Positions 8,250 to 16,712 of a stretch of DNA of 64,000 bases are shown here, piece by piece. A program made the position numbers and the translations under genes. The stretch is taken from assembly GCF_018413645.1 (NCBI RefSeq), contig NZ_JAHCDA010000001.1, forward strand, positions 930,001-994,000, given 5' to 3'. How positions within the stretch are numbered: position 1 is the stretch's first letter; the number at the start of each line of letters is the position of its first letter. This DNA comes from Roseococcus pinisoli (lineage in GTDB: Bacteria; Pseudomonadota; Alphaproteobacteria; Acetobacterales; Acetobacteraceae). Below the pieces are notes generated by a model. The model did no database searches and was not told where the DNA came from. It saw only the letters and a list, made by a program, of their open reading frames with translations.

Positions 8250-9545
8250 CTATTTGCCGATGCAGAACTCGCCGAAGATGAGGTCGAGCACCTGCTCCAC
8301 ATCGACACGCCCCGTGAGGCGCGACAGCGCGCGCAGCGCATTGCGCAGCGCCTCCGCCCGCAGCTCCGGCAGGCCCGCCAGGGGCAGGCGGTCCAGCCAC
8401 TCCACGGCATCGCGCAGGGCCGCCCGATGGCGTGGCCGCGTCAGCGCCGCTTCCTCGCCCAGCCCCGCGCGTGCCGCTGCCGCGCCTTCCAGGCGTGCCC
8501 GCAATTCATCCAGCCCCTCGCCGGTTCGCGCCGAGACACGGATCGCGCCCTCGATCGCCACGTCCCCGAGATCAGACTTGTTGGCGACAACCAGCGCCTC
8601 CGGCCCCAGCAGCGACAGAGTGGCCGCGTCAGGCTCGGCATCCGCCGCGAAGACCAGCATCCGCAGGTCCGCTGCCTCGGCGCGTGCCAGCGCACGCCGC
8701 ACACCCTCGGCCTCGATTTCGTCCGCGGCCTCGCGCAGACCGGCCGTGTCCGCCAGCGTCACCGGCACGCCCGCGAGGATCAGCCGCACCTCCACCACGT
8801 CGCGCGTGGTGCCGGCGCGCGCCGAGACGATGGCCGCGTCCCGTCCAGACAAGGCATTGAGAAGAGATGATTTTCCAGCATTCGGCGCGCCCAGGATGGC
8901 GATGGCCAGCCCGTCCCGCAGCTTCTCCGCGCGCCCGCCATCGGCGAGCAGCGCCGCCATCTCCTCCCGCAGAACACCGGCCGCCAGGGAGACCTGCACG
9001 TCGAGATCCGTGGGCAGGTCCTCCTCCTCGAATTCGATGAAGGCCTCCTGACGCGCGAGGAGTCGCGTCAGCCGTGCCGCCCATTCCGCGTGCCGGGCCG
9101 CCAAACCGCCTTCCGCCTGGCGCAGGGCCTGGCGCCGCTGCGCCTCCGTCTCGGCCGCGATCAGATCCGCGATGCCCTCCGCCGCCGTCAGATCCATACG
9201 GCCATTGAGGAAGGCACGGCGGGTGAACTCGCCCGGCTCGGCAGGGCGCGCCCCCAGCGCCACCAGCGCCTCCGTCACGGCCGCCAGGACGGCAGGCCCG
9301 CCATGGAGGTGGAGCTCGGCGCTGTCCTCGCCCGTGTAGCTTCCTGGGCCAGGCAGCCAGAGCACGAGCGCCCGGTCCAGCACCACGCCCTCATGCGTCA
9401 ACCGCCGCAGGCTCGCGCGCCGAGGTTCGGGCAGGGCGCCGCACAGCACGGCCACCAGCTCCTCCACGCCGGCGCCGGACAGCCGAAGCAGCGCCACTGC
9501 GGCGCGGCCCGCGCCGCTGGCCAAGGCGAAGATCGGACCCGACAT
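8250..9545 (-). CDS. mnmE: tRNA modification GTPase MnmE (TrmE)
   Basis: The 431-residue product has the N-terminal formyl-THF-binding domain (starts '[20 protein letters not shown]'). A circularly embedded G domain follows, with P-loop [12 protein letters not shown] near residue 215, G2-like 'GTTRDVVE', G3 DTAGLR and G4 'NKSD'. The C-terminal CIGK contains the catalytic Cys. It partners MnmG in U34 modification. I chose the ATG at 9545 because GGGAG sits six bases before it; an in-frame ATG at 9572 would add nine residues. It is divergent from ogt and probably heads the mnmE-mnmG-rsmG-parA-parB operon. Confidence 0.96.
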   Translation of the reverse strand: MSGPIFALASGAGRAAVALLRLSGAGVEELVAVLCGALPEPRRASLRRLTHEGVVLDRALVLWLPGPGSYTGEDSAELHLHGGPAVLAAVTEALVALGARPAEPGEFTRRAFLNGRMDLTAAEGIADLIAAETEAQRRQALRQAEGGLAARHAEWAARLTRLLARQEAFIEFEEEDLPTDLDVQVSLAAGVLREEMAALLADGGRAEKLRDGLAIAILGAPNAGKSSLLNALSGRDAAIVSARAGTTRDVVEVRLILAGVPVTLADTAGLREAADEIEAEGVRRALARAEAADLRMLVFAADAEPDAATLSLLGPEALVVANKSDLGDVAIEGAIRVSARTGEGLDELRARLEGAAAARAGLGEEAALTRPRHRAALRDAVEWLDRLPLAGLPELRAEALRNALRALSRLTGRVDVEQVLDLIFGEFCIGK

Positions 9546-9665
9546 CGAAACTCCCGTAAGAATGGGACCCATCTAGGGGCCGCGCCGGCCCGCGGGAAAG
9601 AGGGGCCCGCTTGACGGCGGGCTCCGGTGGGTGCTGCATCCTTCCCCCGTGCAATATAGGGAAAC

Positions 9666-10148
9666 ATGCCGCAACTTTCGCTCCATACGCCTCTCGGCGA
9701 GATCACCATCTCCGAGGAGGACGGCGCGATCGTCTCGCTCGATTGGGGACGTGGTTCCGACCAGGAATCCACCCCCCTGCTGCGCGAGGCTCGCGATCAG
9801 CTGCACGACTATTTCGACGGCAAGCGGGTCAGCTTCCAGCTGCCTCTGGCGCCCCATGGCACGCCCTATCAGCGTCGCGTCTGGGCCGCGCTGGTGGCGA
9901 TCCCCGCCGGCGAAACACGAAGCTATCTCGACATCGCCCGCGAGGTCGCTTCGGTCCCGCGCGCGGTTGGCCAGGCCAACGGCGCCAATCCGATCCCCAT
10001 CCTGATCCCCTGTCACCGCGTGGTCGGCGCCAATGGCGCCCTCGGCGGCTACTCGGGCGGCGATGGCCCCTCCACCAAGCGCTACCTCCTCGACCTTGAG
10101 GCGCGCGCGCTCAACCAGCCGTCACCGGCCCAAGGAACGCTTCTATGA
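9666..10148 (+). CDS. ogt: Methylated-DNA--protein-cysteine methyltransferase (Ogt type)
   Basis: The 160-residue product has the alkyl-acceptor motif PCHRV with Cys116 and the helix-turn-helix arginine-finger region 'YQRRVWAALVAIPAGETRSY'. It moves methyl groups from O6-methylguanine to its own cysteine. The N-terminal domain is short, as in Ogt rather than Ada. It reads divergently from mnmE, and its stop overlaps the ATG of the next gene as ATGA. A second, Ada-type enzyme is encoded at 23.4 kb, so the cell has constitutive-type and inducible-type repair proteins. I saw no Ada operator match upstream of this copy. Confidence 0.93.
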   Translation: MPQLSLHTPLGEITISEEDGAIVSLDWGRGSDQESTPLLREARDQLHDYFDGKRVSFQLPLAPHGTPYQRRVWAALVAIPAGETRSYLDIAREVASVPRAVGQANGANPIPILIPCHRVVGANGALGGYSGGDGPSTKRYLLDLEARALNQPSPAQGTLL

Positions 10149-11119
10149 ATCACGCCATCCGCATCCATGAATATGGCGGCCCCGAGAAGATGGTGTGGGA
10201 GGAAGTGCCCCTCCCGCATCCGAAGCCCGGCGAGGCCCTGGTGCGTCACAAGGCCGTGGGCCTGAACTACATCGACGTCTATTTCCGCACCGGCCTCTAC
10301 AAGGCCCCCTCGCTGCCGACCTCCATCGGCATGGAAGGCGCGGGCATCGTCGAGGCAATCGGCGAGGGCGTGACCGAGGTCGCGGTGGGCGATCGCGTCG
10401 CCTATGCCTCCGGCCCCATCGGCTCCTATGCCGAGGCGCGTGCCATGAAGGCCGACCGCCTCGTGAAGATCCCCGAGGGCGTGGATTTCGAGCAGGCGGC
10501 CTCGATGATGCTGCAGGGCATGACGGCCCAGTACCTGCTGCGCAGCACCTACCGCGTGAAGGCCGGCGAGACGATCCTCGTCCATGCCGCCGCCGGCGGC
10601 GTGGGCCTGATCATGGTGCAATGGGCCAAGGCGCTGGGCTGCACGGTCATCGGCACGGTGAGCACCGAGGCCAAGGCGAAGCTCGCGCGCGATCATGGCG
10701 CCGATCATGTCCTGCTCTCGGGCGAGGATCTGCCGGCGGCGGTCAAGAAGATCACCGGCGGCGCCATGCTGCCCGTGGTCTATGACAGCGTGGGCCGCGA
10801 CACCTTCATCCCCTCGCTCGACTGCCTGGCGCCGCTCGGCACGATGGTGAGCTTCGGCAATGCCTCGGGCGCCGTTCCGCCGATCGATATCGGCATCCTC
10901 GCCGCCAAGGGCTCGCTCTACCTGACGCGCCCGACGCTCGCCTCCTACACGACCAAGCGGTCGGACCTGGAAGCCGTCGCGGCGGACCTCTTCGACGTGG
11001 TGAAGAGCGGCAAGGTGAAGCTGAATGTGAACCAGCGCTATGCGCTGAAGGACGCGGCCCAGGGTCATATCGACCTCGAGGCCCGTAAGACCACCGGCAG
11101 CACCATCCTGCTGCCGTGA
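10145..11119 (+). CDS. NADPH:quinone oxidoreductase (zeta-crystallin-type MDR)
   Basis: The 324-residue product is a medium-chain reductase lacking the zinc ligands. It starts 'MNHAIRIHEYGGPEKMVWEE', has the cofactor loop 'HAAAGGVGLIMVQWAK' near residue 143, and ends in the family-typical 'AAQGHIDLEARKTTGSTILLP'. QOR enzymes reduce quinones or enones with NADPH. It starts with an ATG inside the ogt stop (ATGA), so the two are co-translated. A perfect 9-bp stem hairpin follows the stop. The family is secure; the physiological substrate is unknown. Confidence 0.92.
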   Translation: MNHAIRIHEYGGPEKMVWEEVPLPHPKPGEALVRHKAVGLNYIDVYFRTGLYKAPSLPTSIGMEGAGIVEAIGEGVTEVAVGDRVAYASGPIGSYAEARAMKADRLVKIPEGVDFEQAASMMLQGMTAQYLLRSTYRVKAGETILVHAAAGGVGLIMVQWAKALGCTVIGTVSTEAKAKLARDHGADHVLLSGEDLPAAVKKITGGAMLPVVYDSVGRDTFIPSLDCLAPLGTMVSFGNASGAVPPIDIGILAAKGSLYLTRPTLASYTTKRSDLEAVAADLFDVVKSGKVKLNVNQRYALKDAAQGHIDLEARKTTGSTILLP

Positions 11120-11125
11120 GCCCCT

Positions 11126-11149
11126 GCGGCGCCGTGAAAGCGGCGCCGC
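11126..11149. terminator. GC-rich hairpin between convergent genes
   Basis: A perfect 9-bp stem GCGGCGCCG / CGGCGCCGC with a 6-nt loop sits between the quinone oxidoreductase (+) and the GNAT gene (-). There is no T-run, so it is a possible bidirectional terminator or 3' stabiliser. Confidence 0.5.
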
Positions 11150-11161
11150 CTCCGCTTCCGG

Positions 11162-11905
11162 CTATTTCCGGGTGAAGTAGCTGTAGCGATAGCGCTCCCG
11201 CATGCCGATTCCGGCCTGCAGCGCGATCGACGCCTCGTTCGTGGCGGAAACCTGCGCGTAGAACTGCTCCGCGCCCTGTGCCGCCGCCCAATGCCCTGCC
11301 GCGCCGATCACCCGCCGGATCAGGCCCTGCCGGCGGAATTCCGGCCGCACGGCCAGGTCGAAGAGGCCGCAATACAGCCCATCGCAGGTCGTGGAGAGGA
11401 CGGCGGCCGGCACGCCCCGCACCCGGAGCACCATCCAGGCCGCCGGGATGGCGAAGAGCGGCACGGCTTCCAGCTTCTCGGCATGGCGCGCGGGCGACTG
11501 GTACTCGACGGTGCCCAGCACCTCGAACCAGGCCGCGTCCGGCGCATCCAGGACGGTCACATCGGCATCCGCGGCGGCAATGGGCGCCAGGGGCCCGCTG
11601 GTCACCAGGCTCTCGTCCGTCTCTTCCCAGCCGGTCGCGCGCAGATGCGCCCCCAGGCCCACGGGATCGAGCGGCGAGGACCGGATGCGCGGGGTCACGC
11701 CGAGCCGCCGGTAACGGGCGGCGATCCGCTCCACGCGCGCGGCCAGCTCCGGGTCGGGCGCGGGATCGAGCGAGCAGGCGGCATTGGCCCGCCCCGTGCC
11801 GCCCAGGAAGGCGCGCAGCACGAAGGGCCCGTCGAAGGCCACCCGGCGCGCCGGGAGGGAATTGAAGGTCGCGCGCTCCAGCGCGTGAACCAGCGCCGGC
11901 GCCAT
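11162..11905 (-). CDS. GNAT-family N-acetyltransferase
   Basis: The C-terminal half of this 247-residue product has the acetyl-CoA-binding motif A, 'PEFRRQGLIRRVIGAAGHWAAAQGAEQFYAQVSATNEASIAL', a clear GNAT signature. The N-terminal half is divergent ('MAPALVHALERATFNSLPAR'), as in fused two-domain GNATs of unknown substrate. The ATG at 11905 overlaps the stop of the upstream HD protein as TGATG; a GTG immediately before it is equally possible. It ends the minus-strand cluster that begins with two small lipoproteins. The acceptor cannot be predicted. Confidence 0.82.
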   Translation of the reverse strand: MAPALVHALERATFNSLPARRVAFDGPFVLRAFLGGTGRANAACSLDPAPDPELAARVERIAARYRRLGVTPRIRSSPLDPVGLGAHLRATGWEETDESLVTSGPLAPIAAADADVTVLDAPDAAWFEVLGTVEYQSPARHAEKLEAVPLFAIPAAWMVLRVRGVPAAVLSTTCDGLYCGLFDLAVRPEFRRQGLIRRVIGAAGHWAAAQGAEQFYAQVSATNEASIALQAGIGMRERYRYSYFTRK

Positions 11906-12459
11906 CACAGCGCCTCGCGCGCCAGGGAGGCCATGGCCTCCCGATAGGTGGTGTCGAAGAGTGCCTCCAGCCCCGCATTCGTGCCGCGCAGCCCGGCCAC
12001 CACGCGGCCGGCCCAGCCCACGTATTCGACGCGGCGGGCATGGTCCCAGGAGGCGGGCGGGGCGAGCATGATGGCCCGCAGGTTGGAAATCTTGTCGGCA
12101 AGCGTCACGAGTCTGGCACCTTCGGACTTCTTCGCCGCCATCTTCACCTGGATCGCCTTGCGCGTCTCCTTGGGAAGGCTGTTGTCGTCCGAGACCTCGG
12201 CCACGATGGAGGCGACCTCGGCACCGAAACGAGCCGTCAGCGCCTCCAGGGTCACCGGCTCGGGATCGGCGGCGCTGTCCTCGACGGTGTCGTGCAGCAG
12301 GCCGGCGAGGATCGCCGTCTCCGGCGCGCCGTGCTCGGCCAGGATCCGCGCGACCTCGAGCGGATGGTTGATATAGGGCTCCTGCGCGGCGCCCTTTCGC
12401 CGGTGGCCGGCGTGGACGGCGGCCGCGAAGCTCGCGGCCGCCAGAACGTCAGCGATCAA
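11905..12459 (-). CDS. HD-domain alarmone hydrolase (MESH1/SpoT hydrolase-like)
   Basis: The 184-residue product matches the stand-alone (p)ppGpp hydrolase fold. 'VHAGHRRKGAAQEPYINHPLEVARIL' supplies the first His and 'LAGLLHDTVED' the HD pair. 'VTLADKISNLR' then carries the later conserved Asp. Such enzymes remove the 3'-pyrophosphate from (p)ppGpp or dephosphorylate NADPH. There is no synthetase domain. The start is a TTG overlapping the stop of the preceding small lipoprotein gene as TTGA; no ATG or GTG lies nearby in frame. Function is inferred from motifs; activity on ppGpp versus other nucleotides is open. Confidence 0.85.
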   Translation of the reverse strand: MIADVLAAASFAAAVHAGHRRKGAAQEPYINHPLEVARILAEHGAPETAILAGLLHDTVEDSAADPEPVTLEALTARFGAEVASIVAEVSDDNSLPKETRKAIQVKMAAKKSEGARLVTLADKISNLRAIMLAPPASWDHARRVEYVGWAGRVVAGLRGTNAGLEALFDTTYREAMASLAREAL

Positions 12460-12692
12460 TAGCGCGGACGCTGCGGGGTGGTGATCACGCCGGTCGCTGC
12501 GCCCACGGCGCCGCCCGTGAGGGCGCCGATGGCCGCGCCCTGGCCGCCGCCGAAGATGGCGCCCAGCGCCGCACCCGAGCCCGCGCCGATCAGCGCGCCG
12601 CCGGCGGCGCGCTGGCCCTCGCTGTAGGGGTTGGTGCAGCCGGCGGTGCCAAGGGCGGCGACGAGGCCGAGGGGAAGAAGAAGCTTGCGCAT
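12456..12692 (-). CDS. Small glycine-zipper lipoprotein
   Basis: The 78-residue product has an N-terminal hydrophobic signal ending in a lipobox-like TAGC (Cys19). A glycine-zipper region follows, 'GGALIGAGSGAALGAIFGGG', with alternating small residues, typical of outer-membrane-associated YMGG/SlyB-like proteins. The ATG at 12692 gives the complete signal. It lies directly upstream of the alarmone hydrolase, overlapping its TTG start, and downstream of another predicted lipoprotein. The lipobox has Thr at -3, a less common residue, so lipidation is likely but not certain. Its role, perhaps envelope integrity, is not established. Confidence 0.8.
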   Translation of the reverse strand: MRKLLLPLGLVAALGTAGCTNPYSEGQRAAGGALIGAGSGAALGAIFGGGQGAAIGALTGGAVGAATGVITTPQRPRY

Positions 12693-12709
12693 GTGGTGTC
12701 TCCTAGAGG

Positions 12710-12979
12710 TCAGTTGCCAGGATGGGATGCCGGTTCCGGACGCGAGCCGAAAGCCCCGCCGAAGGCGCCGTTGTTGCTGCTGCGGTTGTCGGAATTCGAA
12801 CCACGACGATCCTGCTGCTGGTACCGCGAGTCGCGGTTCCGGTCAGCCGAACGGTCGTAAGGCCGGTAGGAGCCTGTATTGGGGCGATATCCGCCGCCGT
12901 AGCCGCGCGGGTTCTGATTGCAGGCAGCCAGGCCCAGAAGCCCGACCGACGCGACAACCAGCGTGCCTAGCCTGAACAT
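12710..12979 (-). CDS. Small predicted lipoprotein with Arg/Asn/Gly-rich tail
   Basis: From the ATG at 12979 the 89-residue product has a hydrophobic signal and a good lipobox LAAC (Cys20). A low-complexity tail follows, 'NPRGYGGGYRPNTGSYRPYD', rich in Tyr, Arg, Asn, Ser and Gly. The frame is open upstream to 13123, but that part is not protein-like and a GAGGGA lies before 12979. No domain is recognised. It probably shares a transcript with the glycine-zipper lipoprotein, which begins 18 bases later. The disordered tail suggests peptidoglycan or surface interaction, but this is a guess. Confidence 0.6.
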   Translation of the reverse strand: MFRLGTLVVASVGLLGLAACNQNPRGYGGGYRPNTGSYRPYDRSADRNRDSRYQQQDRRGSNSDNRSSNNGAFGGAFGSRPEPASHPGN

Positions 12980-13108
12980 CAGTAAAGGTTCCCTCAACGT
13001 CAGGCCATTGACCAGGGGAACGTGGCAGGAAAATGGGCGAAAGCCGGCATCGTCGCCACTTGCCGAGACCGGCGCCCAAGCATGGGCGCGGCTTCGCCGG
13101 AGGATCGG

Positions 13109-13138
13109 GGGCCCGGCGGTCAAACCGCCGCCGGGCCC
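13109..13138. terminator. Hairpin downstream of rho
   Basis: An 11-bp perfect stem GGGCCCGGCGG / CCGCCGGGCCC with an 8-nt loop begins six bases after the rho stop (minus strand). No T-run follows, so it is a likely 3'-end structure but not a textbook intrinsic terminator. Confidence 0.5.
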
Positions 13139-13144
13139 TCGCGA

Positions 13145-14419
13145 TCAGGTGTTCATCGCGTCGAAGAAGTCCTGGTTGGTCTTGCTGTACTTCAGCTTGT
13201 CCGTGAGGAACTCCATCGCATCCTGCGTGCCCATCGGGTTCAGGATACGGCGCAGCACCCACATCTTCGAGAGCGTGCCGCGATCCACCAGCAGCTCCTC
13301 CTTGCGGGTGCCGCTCTTGGTGATGTCGATCGCCGGGAAGACGCGCTTGTCCGAGAGCTTGCGGTCCAGGATGAGCTCGGAGTTACCCGTGCCCTTGAAC
13401 TCCTCGAAGATCACCTCGTCCATGCGGCTGCCGGTGTCGATCAGCGCGGTGGCGATGATGGTCAGCGAGCCGCCTTCCTCGATGTTGCGCGCCGCGCCGA
13501 AGAAGCGCTTCGGCCGCTGCAGCGCATTGGCGTCCACACCACCGGTCAGCACCTTGCCCGAGGAGGGCACGACCGAGTTGTAGGCACGGCCCAGGCGGGT
13601 GATGGAGTCCAGCAGGATCACCACGTCGCGCTTGTGCTCGACCAGGCGCTTGGCCTTCTCGAGCACCATCTCGGTGACCTGCACGTGGCGCGTCGCCGGC
13701 TCGTCGAAGGTGGAGGCCACGACCTCGCCCTTCACGGTGCGGGCCATGTCGGTGACTTCCTCGGGGCGCTCGTCGATGAGCAGCACCATGAGGAAGACCT
13801 CGGGGTGGTTCGCGCTGATGGACTTGGCGATGTTCTGCAGCATCACCGTCTTGCCGGTGCGCGGCGGCGCCACGATCAGGGCGCGCTGGCCCATGCCGAT
13901 CGGCGCGATCAGGTCGATGACCCGGTGCGTGTTGTCCTTGGTCGGACCCTTGCCGACGCTCTCGAGCTCCGGATTTTCCATCTTGAGGCGACGGGTCGGG
14001 TAGAGCGGCGTGAGGTTGTCGAAGTTGATGCGGTGACGGAGCGCCTCGGGCGGCTCGAAATTCACCGAATTGACCTTGAGCATGGCGAAGTAGCGCTCGC
14101 CATCCTTGGGGGCCCGGATCTGGCCTTCGACGGTATCGCCGGTGCGCAGGCCGAAGCGGCGGACCTGGGCCGGGCTCACATAGATGTCGTCGGGGCCGGG
14201 CAGGAAATTGGCCTGCGGGCTGCGCAGGTAGCCGAAGCCGTCGGAGAGGATCTCCAGGGTGCCTTCGCCGTAGATCGCCTGGTCGTTGTCGGCCAGCGTC
14301 TTGAGGATGGCGAACATGATGTCCTGCTTGCGCAGGATGGAAGCGTTCTCAACCCCAAGCTCCTCGGCGAAGGCGAGAAGGTCAGGCGGCGTCTTTGCCT
14401 TGAGTTCTGAGAGGTGCAT
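13145..14419 (-). CDS. rho: Transcription termination factor Rho
   Basis: The 424-residue product begins '[22 protein letters not shown]' (N-terminal helix bundle) and continues with an RNA-binding cold-shock-like domain ('[23 protein letters not shown]'). The ATPase core has Walker [11 protein letters not shown], '[14 protein letters not shown]' and the arginine-finger region '[12 protein letters not shown]'. The length matches alphaproteobacterial Rho. Rho is the hexameric RNA helicase that ends untranslated transcripts. It is flanked by hemJ upstream, as in many alphaproteobacteria, but separated from mnmE by ogt and the lipoprotein/GNAT cluster. The 235-bp leader could hold autoregulatory rut sites, which I cannot confirm. 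Confidence 0.98.
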   Translation of the reverse strand: MHLSELKAKTPPDLLAFAEELGVENASILRKQDIMFAILKTLADNDQAIYGEGTLEILSDGFGYLRSPQANFLPGPDDIYVSPAQVRRFGLRTGDTVEGQIRAPKDGERYFAMLKVNSVNFEPPEALRHRINFDNLTPLYPTRRLKMENPELESVGKGPTKDNTHRVIDLIAPIGMGQRALIVAPPRTGKTVMLQNIAKSISANHPEVFLMVLLIDERPEEVTDMARTVKGEVVASTFDEPATRHVQVTEMVLEKAKRLVEHKRDVVILLDSITRLGRAYNSVVPSSGKVLTGGVDANALQRPKRFFGAARNIEEGGSLTIIATALIDTGSRMDEVIFEEFKGTGNSELILDRKLSDKRVFPAIDITKSGTRKEELLVDRGTLSKMWVLRRILNPMGTQDAMEFLTDKLKYSKTNQDFFDAMNT

Positions 14420-14617
14420 GCAGCATCCGGGCTTGGGAAGTGGAAACGCGAAGCTTGGGAAAACGCCGGGGGCGCGAAGGAGGACCCGTGTCGCCCGGGG
14501 CTCATGAGCCAGGGGCGAAGCAGCGTTGGCAAGGGAGGGATCGGGTCCGCACGGGAGCCGACGGGAGGAACCTAGGGAGCCCGCAGGCCGGCGTCAACGG
14601 CAATCCGCCATTTCCGG

Positions 14618-14637
14618 GCCGCCGTCCCGACGGCGGC
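14618..14637. terminator. Hairpin downstream of hemJ
   Basis: A 9-bp stem GCCGCCGTC / GACGGCGGC with a 2-base loop (so the top pairs probably open) lies about 18 bases past the hemJ stop in the 235-bp hemJ-rho gap. No T-run follows on the minus strand. It is a candidate terminator or mRNA-stabilising stem between the two genes. Confidence 0.4.
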
Positions 14638-14654
14638 GGCCCTGGCGGGGGTCC

Positions 14655-15110
14655 CTAGAAGGGCTTCACGATCACCATGATGACGATGACGATCATCAGC
14701 AGCGTCGGCACCTCGTTGGCGATGCGCCAGTGCCGCTGCGTCTTCGGCCGCTCATCGGCCTCAAAGCGCCGCCGGTTGGCCGAGAGGTAGCCGTGGAAGC
14801 CGCTCATCAGCAGCACGCAGAGCAGCTTCGTGTGCCACCAGCCCGCCGTCCAGCTGATGACGCCCGGCGTCAGCACCAGCGTGATCCCCAGCAGCCAGGT
14901 CGCGATCATGGCCGGGTTGATGATGGCCTTCAGCAGCCGGCGCTCCATGGTGACGAAGCGCTCATGCTCCCGGCCGCCGCCCTGCGGGATCTCGAAATGA
15001 TAGATGAAGAGGCGCGGCAGATAGAGCATCCCGGCCATCCAGGAGATGACCGCGATCAGGTGCAGCGCCTTCACCCAGGGGTAAGCGGGCGCGAGGGCGT
15101 CGATCGTCAT
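14655..15110 (-). CDS. hemJ: Protoporphyrinogen oxidase HemJ
   Basis: The 151-residue membrane protein has four predicted membrane segments, an N-terminal 'KALHLIAVISWMAGMLYLPRLFIYH' with the conserved His, and 'VTMERRLLKAIINPAM', diagnostic of HemJ (UPF0093). It oxidises protoporphyrinogen IX in heme synthesis in bacteria lacking HemG/HemY. The ATG at 15110 overlaps the stop of the upstream phosphatase as ATGA; the open frame beyond it is only a frame shadow. HemH and HemE, the flanking heme-pathway steps usually found nearby, lie 39 kb away in this window. It is upstream of rho. Confidence 0.94.
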   Translation of the reverse strand: MTIDALAPAYPWVKALHLIAVISWMAGMLYLPRLFIYHFEIPQGGGREHERFVTMERRLLKAIINPAMIATWLLGITLVLTPGVISWTAGWWHTKLLCVLLMSGFHGYLSANRRRFEADERPKTQRHWRIANEVPTLLMIVIVIMVIVKPF

Positions 15111-15640
15111 GCCGCCACCAGCAGGCCCGCGACGAAGGCGTCCATGTCGCCGCCCGGGAAGAGATGGCCCGGAATTCCGGCGGCGGCCGCCGCCGCCAGA
15201 TCCGTCTCCCGGTCTCCGATCAGGAAGCTGCCCTCGCGCCGCAGGGCGAAATGCGCCAGCCAGTCCTCGATCATGCCCGGGCCCGGCTTCCGGCGGGCGC
15301 TGGTGCGGCGGTAGCGTTCCTCCTCGGCCGCGGGGTGAAACGGGCAATAGGCGAAGCCGTCGATCCGCGCGCCGGCGGCCCGCGCCTGCTCGGCCATCCA
15401 GACGTGAAGCCGCCCCACCGTCGCCTCGTCGTAGAGGCCGCGCGCCACGCCCGCCTGGTTGGTCACAAGGCACACCGCGAGACCCGCCGCGTTCAGCCGG
15501 CGGATCGCCGGCATGATGCCCGGGATCCACCGCACCTCCTCGATGCGGTGCGGATAGCCGGTGTCCTCGATCAGGACTCCGTCCCGGTCCAGGAAGGCCA
15601 CGGGGCGTAGGGGATTGGGCGAACGGGGCATGGCCTTCAT
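15107..15640 (-). CDS. HAD-IIIA phosphatase, D-glycero-heptose-1,7-bisphosphate 7-phosphatase-like
   Basis: The 177-residue product has the HAD motifs in order: FLDRDGVLIEDTGY (motif I DxD), 'CLVTNQAGVARGLY' (motif II), 'RKPGPGMIEDWL' (motif III Lys) and 'FLIGDRETDLAAA' (motif IV). The zinc-loop segment 'YCPFHP' is characteristic of GmhB and histidinol-phosphate phosphatase relatives. In the heptose route it makes D-glycero-manno-heptose 1-phosphate for LPS. Being divergent from hisB, it might instead serve as a histidinol-phosphatase, which has the same fold; the sequence alone does not settle it. The ATG at 15640 or one three codons later are both possible. hemJ follows with an ATGA overlap. 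Confidence 0.85.
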   Translation of the reverse strand: MKAMPRSPNPLRPVAFLDRDGVLIEDTGYPHRIEEVRWIPGIMPAIRRLNAAGLAVCLVTNQAGVARGLYDEATVGRLHVWMAEQARAAGARIDGFAYCPFHPAAEEERYRRTSARRKPGPGMIEDWLAHFALRREGSFLIGDRETDLAAAAAAGIPGHLFPGGDMDAFVAGLLVAA

Positions 15641-15669
15641 AGGACAGCAATCTAGCTTGCTAGCCTGAT

Positions 15670-15681
15670 AGCTAGCTAGCT
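15670..15681. promoter_or_regulatory. 12-bp palindrome in gmhB-like/hisB divergent region
   Basis: AGCTAGCTAGCT is a perfect palindrome. It lies in an 83-bp divergent promoter region and is the largest part of a cluster with four CTAG tetramers between 15652 and 15679. It is a candidate operator; no matching regulator is evident in the window. Confidence 0.35.
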
Positions 15682-15723
15682 CGGTGCTGGCCTTCCGCCA
15701 CGGGAGGGATTAGAGGGGCGACC

Positions 15724-16329
15724 ATGAACGCCGCCCCCCGCCGCGCCGAGATCGCCCGCCGCACCGCCGAGACCGACATCCAGGCGACCCTCACGCTGGA
15801 TGGCACAGGCCAGGCCACCATTTCCACGGGCGTCGGCTTCTTCGACCACATGCTGCACGCGCTCACGCGCCACGGCCTGCTGGACCTCGCGCTGACCGCC
15901 AAGGGCGACCTGCACATCGACTTCCACCACACGGTCGAGGATTGCGGAATCGTCATCGGCCAGGCGCTGAAGGCCGCGCTGGGCGAGAAGCGCGGCATCG
16001 CCCGCTTCGGCCATTGCCTGATGCCGATGGACGAGGCGCTGGCCGAATGCGCCATCGACATCTCGGGCCGCCCCTTCCTCGCCTGGAGCGTCGCCTTCCC
16101 GCGCGACAAGGTCGGCGAGATGGACACCGAGCTCTTCGAGGAGTTCTTCCGCGGCCTCGTGATCAATGCGGGCCTCACCTGCCACATCACGCTGAAGGCC
16201 GGCACCAACGCGCACCACATCGCCGAGGCCTGCTTCAAGGGCTTCGCGCGGGCGCTGCGCATGGCGGTCGAGACCGATCCGCGCGCCGCGGGCGCCATCC
16301 CCTCCACCAAGGGCGTGCTGGAGGGGTGA
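15724..16329 (+). CDS. hisB: Imidazoleglycerol-phosphate dehydratase HisB
   Basis: The 201-residue product is a monofunctional IGPD. It carries the metal-binding motifs 'GVGFFDHMLHALTRHG', 'HHTVEDCGIVIGQAL' and the second-half repeats 'AGTNAHHIAEACFKGFARALR'. It converts imidazole-glycerol phosphate to imidazole-acetol phosphate, the sixth step of histidine synthesis. The ATG at 15724 follows GAGGGG at a slightly short distance. The next gene starts inside its stop (TGATG). It heads a cluster holding hisH, hisA, hisF and hisE; hisG and hisD are not in the window. Confidence 0.97.
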   Translation: MNAAPRRAEIARRTAETDIQATLTLDGTGQATISTGVGFFDHMLHALTRHGLLDLALTAKGDLHIDFHHTVEDCGIVIGQALKAALGEKRGIARFGHCLMPMDEALAECAIDISGRPFLAWSVAFPRDKVGEMDTELFEEFFRGLVINAGLTCHITLKAGTNAHHIAEACFKGFARALRMAVETDPRAAGAIPSTKGVLEG

Positions 16330-16712
16330 TGCACAGCTGGACGATCCACCTGCCCCCGCCGGGCATCCAGCGCCATCCGGCGGTCCTCGTGCCGGAGCGC
16401 TTCAGCTTCTGGGCCTTCCTCTTCGGGCCCTTCTGGCTGTTCCGGCACCGCTGCTGGCTGGCGGGCATCGGCGCGCTCGTCGCCATGGTGCTGGCCGGCC
16501 TGAGCCCCGCGCCGCTGGACGCCGCGCTGCCGCTCGCTCTCGCGATCCTGCTCGGCCTGCACGGCCACGACCTGCGCCGCTGGACCCTGGAGCGCCGCGG
16601 CATGCCGGCGAGCCATGTCGTCCTCGGCCGGGACGAGGACACCGCGCTGCTGCGCGCGACCTCGCAGGACGAGGACCTGCTGCGCATCTTCGCGGCGCGG
16701 GTGACGCCATGA
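16329..16712 (+). CDS. DUF2628-type small membrane protein
   Basis: The 127-residue product has a segment 'FSFWAFLFGPFWLFRHRCWLAG' and further hydrophobic stretches, giving two to three membrane segments, followed by a hydrophilic tail. This matches DUF2628, often found among alphaproteobacterial histidine genes but with no known function. It starts at an ATG that shares an A with the hisB stop, and its stop overlaps the hisH start, so it is translated as part of the his operon. A role in anchoring or regulating histidine enzymes is only speculation. Confidence 0.75.
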   Translation: MHSWTIHLPPPGIQRHPAVLVPERFSFWAFLFGPFWLFRHRCWLAGIGALVAMVLAGLSPAPLDAALPLALAILLGLHGHDLRRWTLERRGMPASHVVLGRDEDTALLRATSQDEDLLRIFAARVTP

